Source: Streptomyces sp. Tue6028 (GTDB taxonomy: Bacteria > Actinomycetota > Actinomycetes > Streptomycetales > Streptomycetaceae). From it: a DNA stretch of 60,588 nucleotides. Each line of letters begins with the position of its first letter. Position 1 is the first letter of the stretch. This document shows, piece after piece, positions 8,076 to 15,748 of the stretch. The stretch lies in NCBI RefSeq assembly GCF_002300165.1, contig NZ_MLCE01000008.1, positions 159,679-220,266 of the forward strand, given 5' to 3'. Under the pieces are notes generated by a model, which made no database searches, had not been told where the DNA came from, and worked only from the letters and a program-made list of their open reading frames with translations. Both the position numbers and the translations under genes were made by a program.

Positions 8076-8717
8076 TCAGCCCCCGACGCCGTGCCGCACG
8101 GCCCAGAGCGCGGCCTGGGTCCGGTCGGCGAGGTCGAGTTTCATCAGGATGTTCGAGACATGGGTCTTCACCGTCTTCTCGGACAGGACGAGGGCGCGGG
8201 CGATCTCCCGGTTGGAGCGGCCGTCCGCGATCAGGCCGAGCACCTCACGCTCCCGCTCGGTGAGCGAACCGCCCCTTCCCTGACCCGAGTTCGCCTCGTC
8301 CTGGGACAACAGGGCGCCCGCCACCTCGGGTTGCAGCAGGATGTGTCCGGCGTGCACGGAGCGGATGGCGCCGGCCAGGGCGTCCGGGTCCACGTCCTTG
8401 TACACATAGCCGGCGGCTCCGGCGCGCAGGGCGGGCACGACGGTGCGCTGCTCGGTGAAGCTGGTGACGATCAGCACCCGTGCCGGGTTGGCGAGTTCGC
8501 GGAGCCTGCGCAGCGCGTCGATGCCGTCCATGCCGGGCATCTTGACGTCCATGAGGACGACGTCGGGTTTCAACTCCTCGGCGCGCTCGACCCCTTCGGC
8601 ACCGTCGGAGGCCTCTCCCACGACCTCGATGTCGTCCTGTACTTCGAGGAAGGTGCGCAGACCGCGGCGGACCACTTGGTGGTCGTCGACGAGCAGCACC
8701 TTGATTGCGTCAGCCAC
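8076..8717 (-). CDS. NarL/LuxR-type response regulator
   Basis: A 213-residue regulator. Receiver domain at residues 5-125 with acidic pair D11/D12, phosphorylation site D57 (VLMDVKMPG), T85 and K107; C-terminal LuxR-type helix-turn-helix at about 150-213 (LTEREREVLGLIADGRSNREIARALVLSEKTVKTH). The start is a GTG at 8717 that overlaps the stop of the sensor kinase by 8 bp (gtggctga), showing translational coupling and that the pair works together. Target genes cannot be read from sequence; the neighbouring chaplin genes are possible targets only by proximity. Confidence 0.93.
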   Translation of the reverse strand: MADAIKVLLVDDHQVVRRGLRTFLEVQDDIEVVGEASDGAEGVERAEELKPDVVLMDVKMPGMDGIDALRRLRELANPARVLIVTSFTEQRTVVPALRAGAAGYVYKDVDPDALAGAIRSVHAGHILLQPEVAGALLSQDEANSGQGRGGSLTEREREVLGLIADGRSNREIARALVLSEKTVKTHVSNILMKLDLADRTQAALWAVRHGVGG

Positions 8718-9888
8718 CAGGGACCTCCATCTCGATCGTGGTGCCCTTTCCGGGCGCCGATTCCACGGTGAGGTTGCCGCCGACCCCGCTTGCCCGGTCG
8801 CGCATCGACACCAGTCCGAGGTGGCGGCCGGCGCTGCGTATCGCGGCGGGTTCGAAACCGCTGCCGTCGTCGGTGACGCGCAGGACGGCACCCTGGCCGT
8901 GCTTCTCCAGGGTGACGTCGACCCGGGCGGCGCCGGAGTGCCGCAGCGCGTTGTGCAGGGCCTCCTGGGCGACGCGCAGCAGGGCCTCCTCCTGGGCCGC
9001 GGGCAGCGCCCGGACCCCGCGGCTGGAGAACCCGACCCGTGCCGAGTGGGCACGGTCGAGGACCTGGATCTGATTGCGCAGGGTGGCGACCAGGCCGTCC
9101 TCGTCGAGCGCGGTGGGGCGCAACTCGACCACGGCGGCGCGCAGTTCGTCCGCCGCCTCCGCGGCGAGCGCGGCCACCTGCTGGAGTTCGCCCTTGGCGC
9201 GTGACGGGTCGCGGTCGACGAGTGCGGCTGCCGCCTGCGCGGTGAGGCGCAGGGAGAACAGCTTCTGGCTGACCGCGTCGTGCAGTTCATGGGCGAGCCG
9301 GGACCGCTCCTCGGCGATGGTGAGCTCGCGGCTGCGCTCGTACAGGCGGGCGTTGGTCAGGGCGATCGCCGCGTGCTGGGCGAGGATCGTGAGCAGTTCC
9401 TCGTCGTCCTCGGTGAATCCGCAGCCGCCGCCCGCCCGGGGGGCCGGGACGTCCTGTCCGCGGCCCTCGGAGGGGCGCACCTTGTTGGCGAGGAACAGTG
9501 CGCCGATGACCTCGTCCCCGTCGCGGATGGGCAGGCCCAGGAAGTCGGACATGTTCGGGTGGGCGGAGGGCCAGCCCTCGAAGCGGGGGTCCTTGCGCAC
9601 GTCGGCGAGGCGTTCCGGGCGGGCCTCGTGGAGCATGGCGGCGAGGATGCCGTGCTGGCGCGGGAGCGGGCCGATGGCCTTCCACTGTGCGTCGCTGACG
9701 CCGTCGACGACGAACTGGGCGAAGCCGCCGTGGTCGTCGGGCACGCCGAGCGCCGCGTACTGCGCGTCGAGCAGCTCACGGGCCGAGGCGACGATCGTCT
9801 TGAGGACGTCGCGCACCTCGAGGTGCCTGCTCATGGCCAGCAGCGCGGAGCTCACCGCGGACAGGCCGGAACGGGGTCCTTGGCTCAT
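8710..9888 (-). CDS. Sensor histidine kinase with GAF domain
   Basis: A 392-residue cytosolic kinase: GAF sensor domain at about residues 22-183, HisKA_3 dimerisation domain at 190-260 with the motif RLAHELHD (likely phospho-acceptor H203), and an HATPase domain with N-box ALHNALRHS and G-boxes DDGSGF and GLVSMRDRA. There is no membrane helix, so it senses an internal signal. A Gly/Pro/Arg-rich loop (GRGQDVPAPRAGGGCG) interrupts the GAF domain at about 142-157, as in other Streptomyces kinases of this group. Upstream gene of a two-gene operon with the overlapping response regulator. Confidence 0.92.
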   Translation of the reverse strand: MSQGPRSGLSAVSSALLAMSRHLEVRDVLKTIVASARELLDAQYAALGVPDDHGGFAQFVVDGVSDAQWKAIGPLPRQHGILAAMLHEARPERLADVRKDPRFEGWPSAHPNMSDFLGLPIRDGDEVIGALFLANKVRPSEGRGQDVPAPRAGGGCGFTEDDEELLTILAQHAAIALTNARLYERSRELTIAEERSRLAHELHDAVSQKLFSLRLTAQAAAALVDRDPSRAKGELQQVAALAAEAADELRAAVVELRPTALDEDGLVATLRNQIQVLDRAHSARVGFSSRGVRALPAAQEEALLRVAQEALHNALRHSGAARVDVTLEKHGQGAVLRVTDDGSGFEPAAIRSAGRHLGLVSMRDRASGVGGNLTVESAPGKGTTIEMEVPGG

Positions 9889-10076
9889 GACCTCAAGGTA
9901 CCGGCGGGGTGTGACGGCGCGTATCGGACCTGTGGTGGCCCCCGCCTAGGCCGGTGGGCCTAGGACGAAGGAACCCCGATCATTGCGGCCCGCGCACGAG
10001 GCGCCGGGGTGGGCCCGGTTCCTACCTTGAAGACACCCGCCGGGAAAGGCGGTCAAGGGATGAGGGGACGGTTGTC

Positions 10077-10772
10077 ATGCCGGTAGCGATCATCACGGGG
10101 GCTTCGAAGGGGCTGGGGCGGGCGCTCGGTGCGGCCCTGGCGGAGCGCGGCTGGGACCTGGTGCTCGACGCCAGGACGGCCGGGGTTCTGGAGGAGACCG
10201 CGGTGGCACTGTCCGCGTACGGGACCCGTGTCGAGGCTCTGCCCGGGGACGTCACGGACGCGGGGCACCGCGCGGAGCTGGTGGCGGCGGCCCGCAAGCT
10301 CGGGGGTGTCGATCTGCTGGTGAACAACGCGAGCGCGCTCGGCGCCGAGCCGCTGGTGCGTCTGGAGGACCTGACGCTGGACGGGCTGCGGCAGGCGCTG
10401 GAGGTCAATGTGGTGGCCGCGCTGGGCCTGGTCCAGGAGGCGCTGCCGCTGCTCCGGGCCGCGGAGGCGGGCACGGTCGTCGACATCAGCTCGGACGCCG
10501 CCGCCGAGGCGTACGAGACGTGGGGCGGCTACGGCGCGTCCAAGGCGGCGCTCGACCATCTGTCGGCGGTCCTCGGCGAGGAGGAGCCCGGTCTTCGGGT
10601 CTGGGCCGTCGACCCCGGGGACATGGGTACGGACCTGTACGCGGCGGCCGTACCGGAGGACGACGATCCACGGCCGGCACCGGACAGCGTGGTTCCTGCC
10701 TTTCTGCGACTGATCGACGAACGGCCGGCCAGTGGGCGCTACTCCGCTCCGGCCCTCCTGGAGGAGCGATGA
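10077..10772 (+). CDS. SDR family oxidoreductase
   Basis: A classical short-chain dehydrogenase of 231 residues: NAD(P)-binding TGASKGLG at the N terminus, NNAS at about residue 82, catalytic Ser in DISSDAA and the YGASK catalytic Tyr/Lys pair. The open frame extends upstream to 9954, but the ATG at 10077 starts exactly at the Rossmann fold and has gaggggacg before it. Its stop overlaps the start of the QueA-like gene (ATGA), so the two are translationally coupled; a shared pathway is suggested but no substrate is evident. Confidence 0.9.
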   Translation: MPVAIITGASKGLGRALGAALAERGWDLVLDARTAGVLEETAVALSAYGTRVEALPGDVTDAGHRAELVAAARKLGGVDLLVNNASALGAEPLVRLEDLTLDGLRQALEVNVVAALGLVQEALPLLRAAEAGTVVDISSDAAAEAYETWGGYGASKAALDHLSAVLGEEEPGLRVWAVDPGDMGTDLYAAAVPEDDDPRPAPDSVVPAFLRLIDERPASGRYSAPALLEER

Positions 10773-11854
10773 CGACGGCGGTGCAGGTTCCGGAGGAGTT
10801 GTCGGCCCGGGTGCCGGCCGAGCAGCGCGGTCCCGGTCTGGACCGGGACTCGGTGCGGCTGCTGGTGTCGCGCGGTACAGAGGTGTCGCATCACGAATTC
10901 GTGGAGCTGCCCCGGGAACTCAAGGCGGGTGACCTGCTCGTGGTCAACACCTCCGCCACCCTGGCGGCGGCGGTGGACGGGCGGGTGGGGGACGCGCGCG
11001 TGGTCGTCCACTTCTCCACGCGAGGGGACGACGGGCGGTGGGCCGTCGAGCTGCGGGATCCCGACGGTGCTGGTACTACGCGCGCGCGGGCGGGCGGGCC
11101 TGCGGGTACAGAGGTGTCTCTGCCCGGGGACGTACGGCTCGTCCTGGAGGAGCCGCTGACCTCGCGGAGCCCGCGGCTGTGGTGGGGGCGGGTGTCGGAG
11201 GCCGACGTCCAGGGGCTGCTGCGGCGGCACGGGCGGCCCATCCGTTACTCCTACACGGACAGGGACCAGCCGCTGTCCGTGTACCAGACGGTGTTCGCGC
11301 TGCCGTCCGCCGACGGCGCGGGCAGTGCGGAGATGCCGAGCGCGGCGCGGCCCTTCACCTCTCGGCTGGTGGCGGAGCTGGTGAGCCGGGGCGTGCAGTT
11401 CGCGCCGATCACTCTGCACACGGGGGTGGCGTCGGCGGAGTCCCACGAGCCGCCGTATCCGGAGAGGTACGAGGTGCCGGAGGCGTCGGCCCGGCTGATC
11501 AACGCGGCGAAGGCCGGCGGGGGCCGGATCATCGCGATCGGCACGACCGCGGTGCGTGCCGTCGAGTCCGCGACCGGCACCGACGGGGTGGTGCGGGCGG
11601 CGACGGGCTGGACCGATCTGGTGGTGACCCCGGAGCGCGGGGTGCGGGTCGTCGACGGGCTGCTGACCGGGCTGCACGAGCCCGAGGCCTCGCATCTTCT
11701 GATGCTGGAGGCGATCGCGGGCCGCGCCGCGCTCGACAGCAGTTACGACCAGGCGCTGCGCGGGCGGTACCTCTGGCACGAGTTCGGGGACGTCCACCTC
11801 ATCCTCCCCGAGGAGAGCGCTCGCTCTCGGCATTGCTCCGGCAACTGTTGGTGA
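10769..11854 (+). CDS. S-adenosylmethionine:tRNA ribosyltransferase-isomerase (QueA-like)
   Basis: A 361-residue QueA-family protein. QueA transfers and rearranges the ribosyl group of SAM onto 7-deazaguanine in tRNA to make epoxyqueuosine. Family motifs present: DRDSVRLLV near the start, GDLLVVNTSATLAA, GRPIRYSYTDRDQPLSVYQTVFA, the PFTSRLVAELVSRGVQFAPITLHTG region, and GTTAVRAVES. No tgt, queC, queE or queG gene is nearby. The motif usually seen as NxTKVxxAR is degenerate (NTSATLAAAVD), so activity on tRNA is uncertain. The ATG overlaps the preceding SDR stop. The tail RSRHCSGNCW is Cys-containing and unlike the family. Confidence 0.8.
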   Translation: MTTAVQVPEELSARVPAEQRGPGLDRDSVRLLVSRGTEVSHHEFVELPRELKAGDLLVVNTSATLAAAVDGRVGDARVVVHFSTRGDDGRWAVELRDPDGAGTTRARAGGPAGTEVSLPGDVRLVLEEPLTSRSPRLWWGRVSEADVQGLLRRHGRPIRYSYTDRDQPLSVYQTVFALPSADGAGSAEMPSAARPFTSRLVAELVSRGVQFAPITLHTGVASAESHEPPYPERYEVPEASARLINAAKAGGGRIIAIGTTAVRAVESATGTDGVVRAATGWTDLVVTPERGVRVVDGLLTGLHEPEASHLLMLEAIAGRAALDSSYDQALRGRYLWHEFGDVHLILPEESARSRHCSGNCW

Positions 11855-11938
11855 CATCGGGGAGGGACCGGTGTGAGCCCGCACATAGGGCGCACATCAC
11901 GTACGAGGGAGCATAGGAGATAAACAGGACGCGGTGAG

Positions 11939-11964
11939 CGGGGCAGACGTGTCAGTCTGCCCCG
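11939..11964 (+). terminator. Terminator hairpin after the QueA-like gene
   Basis: cggggcagac (11939-11948) and gtctgccccg (11955-11964) form a perfect 10-bp stem with a 6-nt loop, followed by a short attt. Confidence 0.75.
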
Positions 11965-12152
11965 ATTTGCCCGTTACGGCTCCACTACCCGGCTTCGTAC
12001 GTCACACCTTTGCCACAGGATTTTGCGGCCGCTAAGAATTGCCTCCGTCGCTCAGCACCGAGGGTTTCGCCCCACGGTGTTCGTTCCGGAAATGATTTGT
12101 CCCCCACCGGGCCCCGAGCGACCTCCGCGCTATTCGAAGAGGTCCATCAGCC
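11965..12152 (+). promoter_or_regulatory. Upstream region of the lytic transglycosylase gene
   Basis: About 190 bp of relatively AT-richer DNA (for example aggattttgcgg, ctaagaattgcc, gaaatgatttgtcc) between the terminator and the transglycosylase start, consistent with a promoter plus a 5' leader. Many Streptomyces cell-wall hydrolase genes carry a c-di-AMP (ydaO) riboswitch; I looked for its conserved core and did not find it. No confident -35/-10 pair. Confidence 0.35.
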
Positions 12153-12896
12153 ATGCCCAAGAACAACACCACTCCTGGACATAGTCCGAAGCTGACCCAG
12201 GTCCGCAAGCTCTCGATCGCAGGTGTCGCCACCCTCGGCGCCGCTGCCCTCGCGTTCTCGCTGGCACCGGGTCACTCGGGGACCACCGCGACCGACGCCG
12301 CCGTCGCCGCGGCTCCGGTCGCCTACAGCGAGACCCAGATCAAGGACGTCAAGGCCAGCATCACCGACCAGCTGGCCGCCAAGGACCTGAAGACCCAGGA
12401 CATCGCCGCGAAGCAGAAGGCCGTCGCCGTCGCCGCCGCCTCGAAGAAGGCCGCCGCCGACAAGGCCGAGGCCCAGGCTCTCGCGACGCAGCAGGCCGCG
12501 GAATCCCGTGTGACGACGCTGGCCGCCGGCCGCTCCGCGCCGATCCACGTCCAGACGGTCGCCGCGACGACCTACGCCAACAACCTCGACGGCTGGATCC
12601 GCAAGTCCCTCTCGATCATGGCCAAGCACGGCATCCCGGGCACCTACAACGGCCTGTACCGCAACATCATGCGGGAGTCCTCGGGCAACCCGAACGCCAT
12701 CAACGGCTGGGACATCAACGCGATCAACGGCATCCCGTCGAAGGGTCTGCTGCAGGTCATCCAGCCGACCTTCAACGCGTACCACGTGTCCGGCACCTCG
12801 TGGAACATCTACGACCCGGTCGCCAACATCACCGCCGCCGCCAACTACGCGGCCGACAAGTACGGCTCGATGGACAACGTCAACAGCGCCTACTGA
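12153..12896 (+). CDS. Secreted lytic transglycosylase (SLT domain)
   Basis: A 247-residue exported cell-wall enzyme that cleaves the MurNAc-GlcNAc bond of peptidoglycan. Residues 1-50 are a long twin-region signal (HSPKLTQVRKLSIAG then a hydrophobic AATLGAAALAFSLA core). Residues 60-125 are an Ala/Lys/Glu-rich helical, probably coiled-coil, segment. The SLT domain occupies about 142-235 with catalytic E175 in MRESSGNPNAIN, the GLLQVI motif and NITAAANYA near the end. cgaagagg precedes the ATG. Followed by a strong hairpin shared with the convergent FHA-ABC gene. Confidence 0.9.
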   Translation: MPKNNTTPGHSPKLTQVRKLSIAGVATLGAAALAFSLAPGHSGTTATDAAVAAAPVAYSETQIKDVKASITDQLAAKDLKTQDIAAKQKAVAVAAASKKAAADKAEAQALATQQAAESRVTTLAAGRSAPIHVQTVAATTYANNLDGWIRKSLSIMAKHGIPGTYNGLYRNIMRESSGNPNAINGWDINAINGIPSKGLLQVIQPTFNAYHVSGTSWNIYDPVANITAAANYAADKYGSMDNVNSAY

Positions 12897-12926
12897 GGGC
12901 TTGGCGCGGAGCTCCCACGCAGACGC

Positions 12927-12962
12927 CGAAGGGCGGCACCCCGGTCGGGGTGCCGCCCTTCG
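12927..12962. terminator. Bidirectional terminator, perfect 16-bp stem
   Basis: 12927-12942 and 12947-12962 are perfect reverse complements (cgaagggcggcacccc arm) with a ggtc loop, between the convergent transglycosylase and FHA-ABC transporter genes. Confidence 0.85.
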
Positions 12963-13008
12963 CCCGTGCCGGCCGGTCCGCACGACTGCGGGCGGCCGGT
13001 CCGCGCGA

Positions 13009-15519
13009 CTACTTGCGCATGACCTCGGGCTCGTGGCGGCGCAGGAAGCGGGCCACGAAGAAGCCGCAGAGCACGCCGAGGACGATCAGGGCGACCATGT
13101 CCAGGGTCCAGGCCCCGGCCGTGTGGTCCCACAGCGGGTCCGTGCTGCTCGGGTCGTCCTGGTTCGGGAAGATGTTGTTGAAGTCCAGCGTGGTACCGGA
13201 GGCGGCGACAGCCCAGCGGGCCGGCATCAGGTACGAGAACTGGTTGACGCCGGGCGTGCCGTTCAGGATGAACAGACAGCCGGTGAAGACGACCTGGACG
13301 ATCGCGAACATGACCAGCAGCGGCATGGTCTTCTCGGCGGTCTTCACCAGCGAGGAGATCACCAGGCCGAACATCATCGACGCGAAGCCGAGGGCCATGA
13401 TCGGGATGGTGAGTTCGACCTTGGGCAGGCTCGTCAGGATCAGGCCCTCTTTCGGGACCGTGCGGCTGCCGAAGCCGATGGCGCCGATCAAGGCACCCTG
13501 CAGCATGGTGATCACGCCGAGGACGATGACCTTGGACATGAGATACGCGGAACGTGACAGACCCGTCGCGCGCTCCCGCTCGTAGATCACCCGCTCCTTG
13601 ATCAGCTCGCGGACGGAGTTGGCGGCGCCGGCGAAGCACGCGCCGACCGCGAGGATGAGGAGCACCGTCGTGGCCGTGCCGTTGGCGACGTGGAAGCCGC
13701 CCTTCGTGATGATCGGGTTGACCAGCAGCGTCTTGTCCGAGTCGATGAGCAGGCTCACCGCGCCCAGCACCGCCGGCAGGATCACCGTCAGCGCCAGGAA
13801 GCCCTTGTCGGAGGCGATCACCGAGACATAGCGGCGGATCAGAGTCATCAGCTGGGAGCCCCAGCTCTGCGGCTTCGGCGGCTTCATCGCCTGCGGCGGC
13901 GGCATCTGCGTCGACTGCGGGGCGACCGCGTCGATGTCCGCGGCGTACATCTGGTAGTGCTGCGAGCCCTTCCAGCGGCCCGCCCAGTCGTAGTCGCGGT
14001 AGTTCTCGAAGGCGGAGAACACATCGGCCCAGGTGTCGTAGCCGAAGAAGTTCAGCGCCTCCTCCGGCGGGCCGAAGTAGGCCACGGAGCCGCCGGGCGC
14101 CATGACGAGGAGCTTGTCGCAGATCGCCAGCTCGGCCACGGAGTGCGTGACGACGAGGACCGTACGGCCGTCGTCGGCGAGGCCGCGCAGCAGCTGCATG
14201 ACGTCACGGTCCATGCCCGGGTCGAGGCCGGAGGTCGGCTCGTCCAGGAAGATCAGCGACGGCTTGGTGAGCAGCTCCAGGGCCACCGAGACACGCTTGC
14301 GCTGGCCACCGGAGAGGGAGGTGACCTTCTTCTCCTTGTGGATGTCCAGCTTCAGCTCGCGCAGCACCTCGTCTATGCGGGCCTCGCGCTCCTCGGTCGT
14401 GGTGTCCGCGGGGAAGCGCAGCTTGGCCGCGTACTTGAGGGCCTTCTTGACGGTCAGTTCCTTGTGCAGGATGTCGTCCTGCGGGACCAGACCGATGCGC
14501 TGACGCAGCTCGGCGAACTGCTTGTACAGGTTCCGGTTGTCGTAGAGAACGTCGCCCTGGTTGGCGGGGCGGTAGCCGGTGAGCGCCTTCAGCAGCGTCG
14601 ACTTGCCGGAACCGGACGGGCCGATGACCGCGATGAGCGACTTCTCCGGCACGCCGAAGGAGACGTCCTTGAGGATCTGCTTGCCGCCGTCGACCGTCAC
14701 GGTCAGGTGGCGGGCCGAGAAGGAGACCTCACCGGTGTCGACGAACTCCTCGAGGCGGTCGCCGACGAGGCGGAACGTCGAGTGGCCGACACCGACGATG
14801 TCGTTCGGGCCGAGCAGCGCCGAACCGCCCTTGGCGATCGGCATACCGTTGACGTACGTGCCGTTGTGCGAGCCGAGGTCACGGATCTCGAAGCGGCCGT
14901 CGGGCGTCGCGTGGAACTCAGCGTGGTGGCGCGAGACCTGGAGGTCGGAGACGACCAGCTCGTTCTCCAGCGCACGGCCGATGCGCATCACGCGGCCGAG
15001 CGAGAACTGGTGGAAGGTCGTCGGGCTGCGGTCGCCGTAGACCGGCGGCGCCCCCGCGGCTCCACCGGGTCCCTGCTGCTGCGGCACGCTCGGTGCCGAC
15101 TGCTGCGGCTGCTGCCAGCTCTGGTCGGGCGCCTGCTGCTGCGGCTGCTGAGCCCAGCCGGGGCTCGCGCCCTGCGCGGCGTACGGCTGCTGTTGGGGCT
15201 GCGCGACCGAGGCGGCGGCACCCGACACGTTCAGGCGCGGCCCGTCGGTCGCGTTGCCGAGGTGCACGGCCGAGCCCGGGCCGATCTCCATCTGGTGGAT
15301 CCGCTGGCCCTGCACGAATGTGCCGTTGGTGCTGCCGTGGTCCTCGATGACCCAACTGCGGCCGCCCCAGCTGATCGTGGCGTGACGCCAGGACACCCTG
15401 GCGTCGTCGAGCACGATGTCCCCCTGCGGATCGCGTCCGAGGGTGTGTGGCCTGGACGCATCGAGCGTCCAGGTCCGTCCATTCAATTCCAGTACGAGTT
15501 CCGGCACTCCATGCCCCAC
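13009..15519 (-). CDS. FHA-FHA-ABC transporter fusion (ATPase plus ABC-2 permease)
   Basis: An 836-residue fusion. FHA domain 1 at about residues 10-95 (TLGRD, then HGSTNGTFV), a Gln/Pro-rich linker at 104-160, FHA domain 2 at about 172-252 (RIGRALEN, SRHHAEF, GSHNGTYVNG), an ABC ATPase at about 268-490 (Walker A GPSGSGKST at 300-308, signature SLSGGQRKR, Walker B LIFLDEP), and about six membrane helices from residue 570 to 825 (ABCG/ABC-2 type). FHA domains bind phosphothreonine, so a Ser/Thr protein kinase probably regulates transport. Substrate unknown. The GTG at 15519 has gggggac upstream; a second in-frame GTG at 15507 (MPELVLELNG) is an equally good start. Confidence 0.92.
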   Translation of the reverse strand: MGHGVPELVLELNGRTWTLDASRPHTLGRDPQGDIVLDDARVSWRHATISWGGRSWVIEDHGSTNGTFVQGQRIHQMEIGPGSAVHLGNATDGPRLNVSGAAASVAQPQQQPYAAQGASPGWAQQPQQQAPDQSWQQPQQSAPSVPQQQGPGGAAGAPPVYGDRSPTTFHQFSLGRVMRIGRALENELVVSDLQVSRHHAEFHATPDGRFEIRDLGSHNGTYVNGMPIAKGGSALLGPNDIVGVGHSTFRLVGDRLEEFVDTGEVSFSARHLTVTVDGGKQILKDVSFGVPEKSLIAVIGPSGSGKSTLLKALTGYRPANQGDVLYDNRNLYKQFAELRQRIGLVPQDDILHKELTVKKALKYAAKLRFPADTTTEEREARIDEVLRELKLDIHKEKKVTSLSGGQRKRVSVALELLTKPSLIFLDEPTSGLDPGMDRDVMQLLRGLADDGRTVLVVTHSVAELAICDKLLVMAPGGSVAYFGPPEEALNFFGYDTWADVFSAFENYRDYDWAGRWKGSQHYQMYAADIDAVAPQSTQMPPPQAMKPPKPQSWGSQLMTLIRRYVSVIASDKGFLALTVILPAVLGAVSLLIDSDKTLLVNPIITKGGFHVANGTATTVLLILAVGACFAGAANSVRELIKERVIYERERATGLSRSAYLMSKVIVLGVITMLQGALIGAIGFGSRTVPKEGLILTSLPKVELTIPIMALGFASMMFGLVISSLVKTAEKTMPLLVMFAIVQVVFTGCLFILNGTPGVNQFSYLMPARWAVAASGTTLDFNNIFPNQDDPSSTDPLWDHTAGAWTLDMVALIVLGVLCGFFVARFLRRHEPEVMRK

Positions 15520-15748
15520 TGAGTTGTCCCCCGAGTTACCCCCATCACAGGGAGTCTAGGGATGTCGAACATCGTGGGGAACTATTTCAGTAGGAGCCCC
15601 CTGACCGAAAGTCGGGCCTTGTGAAGGATGAGTACGGGCGGGTTGCCCGTTTCCGTTGACGGGGTTGAAACCGGCCCGGAGAGTGGTAATCCCACGCGAG
15701 GGGGACATCCGCGGTGGATCGCCGCGGCGCGGATCGGGGGGTCTGACG

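Noticed and set aside
11965..12152. Possible c-di-AMP (ydaO) riboswitch before the transglycosylase gene
   Set aside because: I could not find the conserved core motifs; only the general context (a wall hydrolase gene) suggests it.
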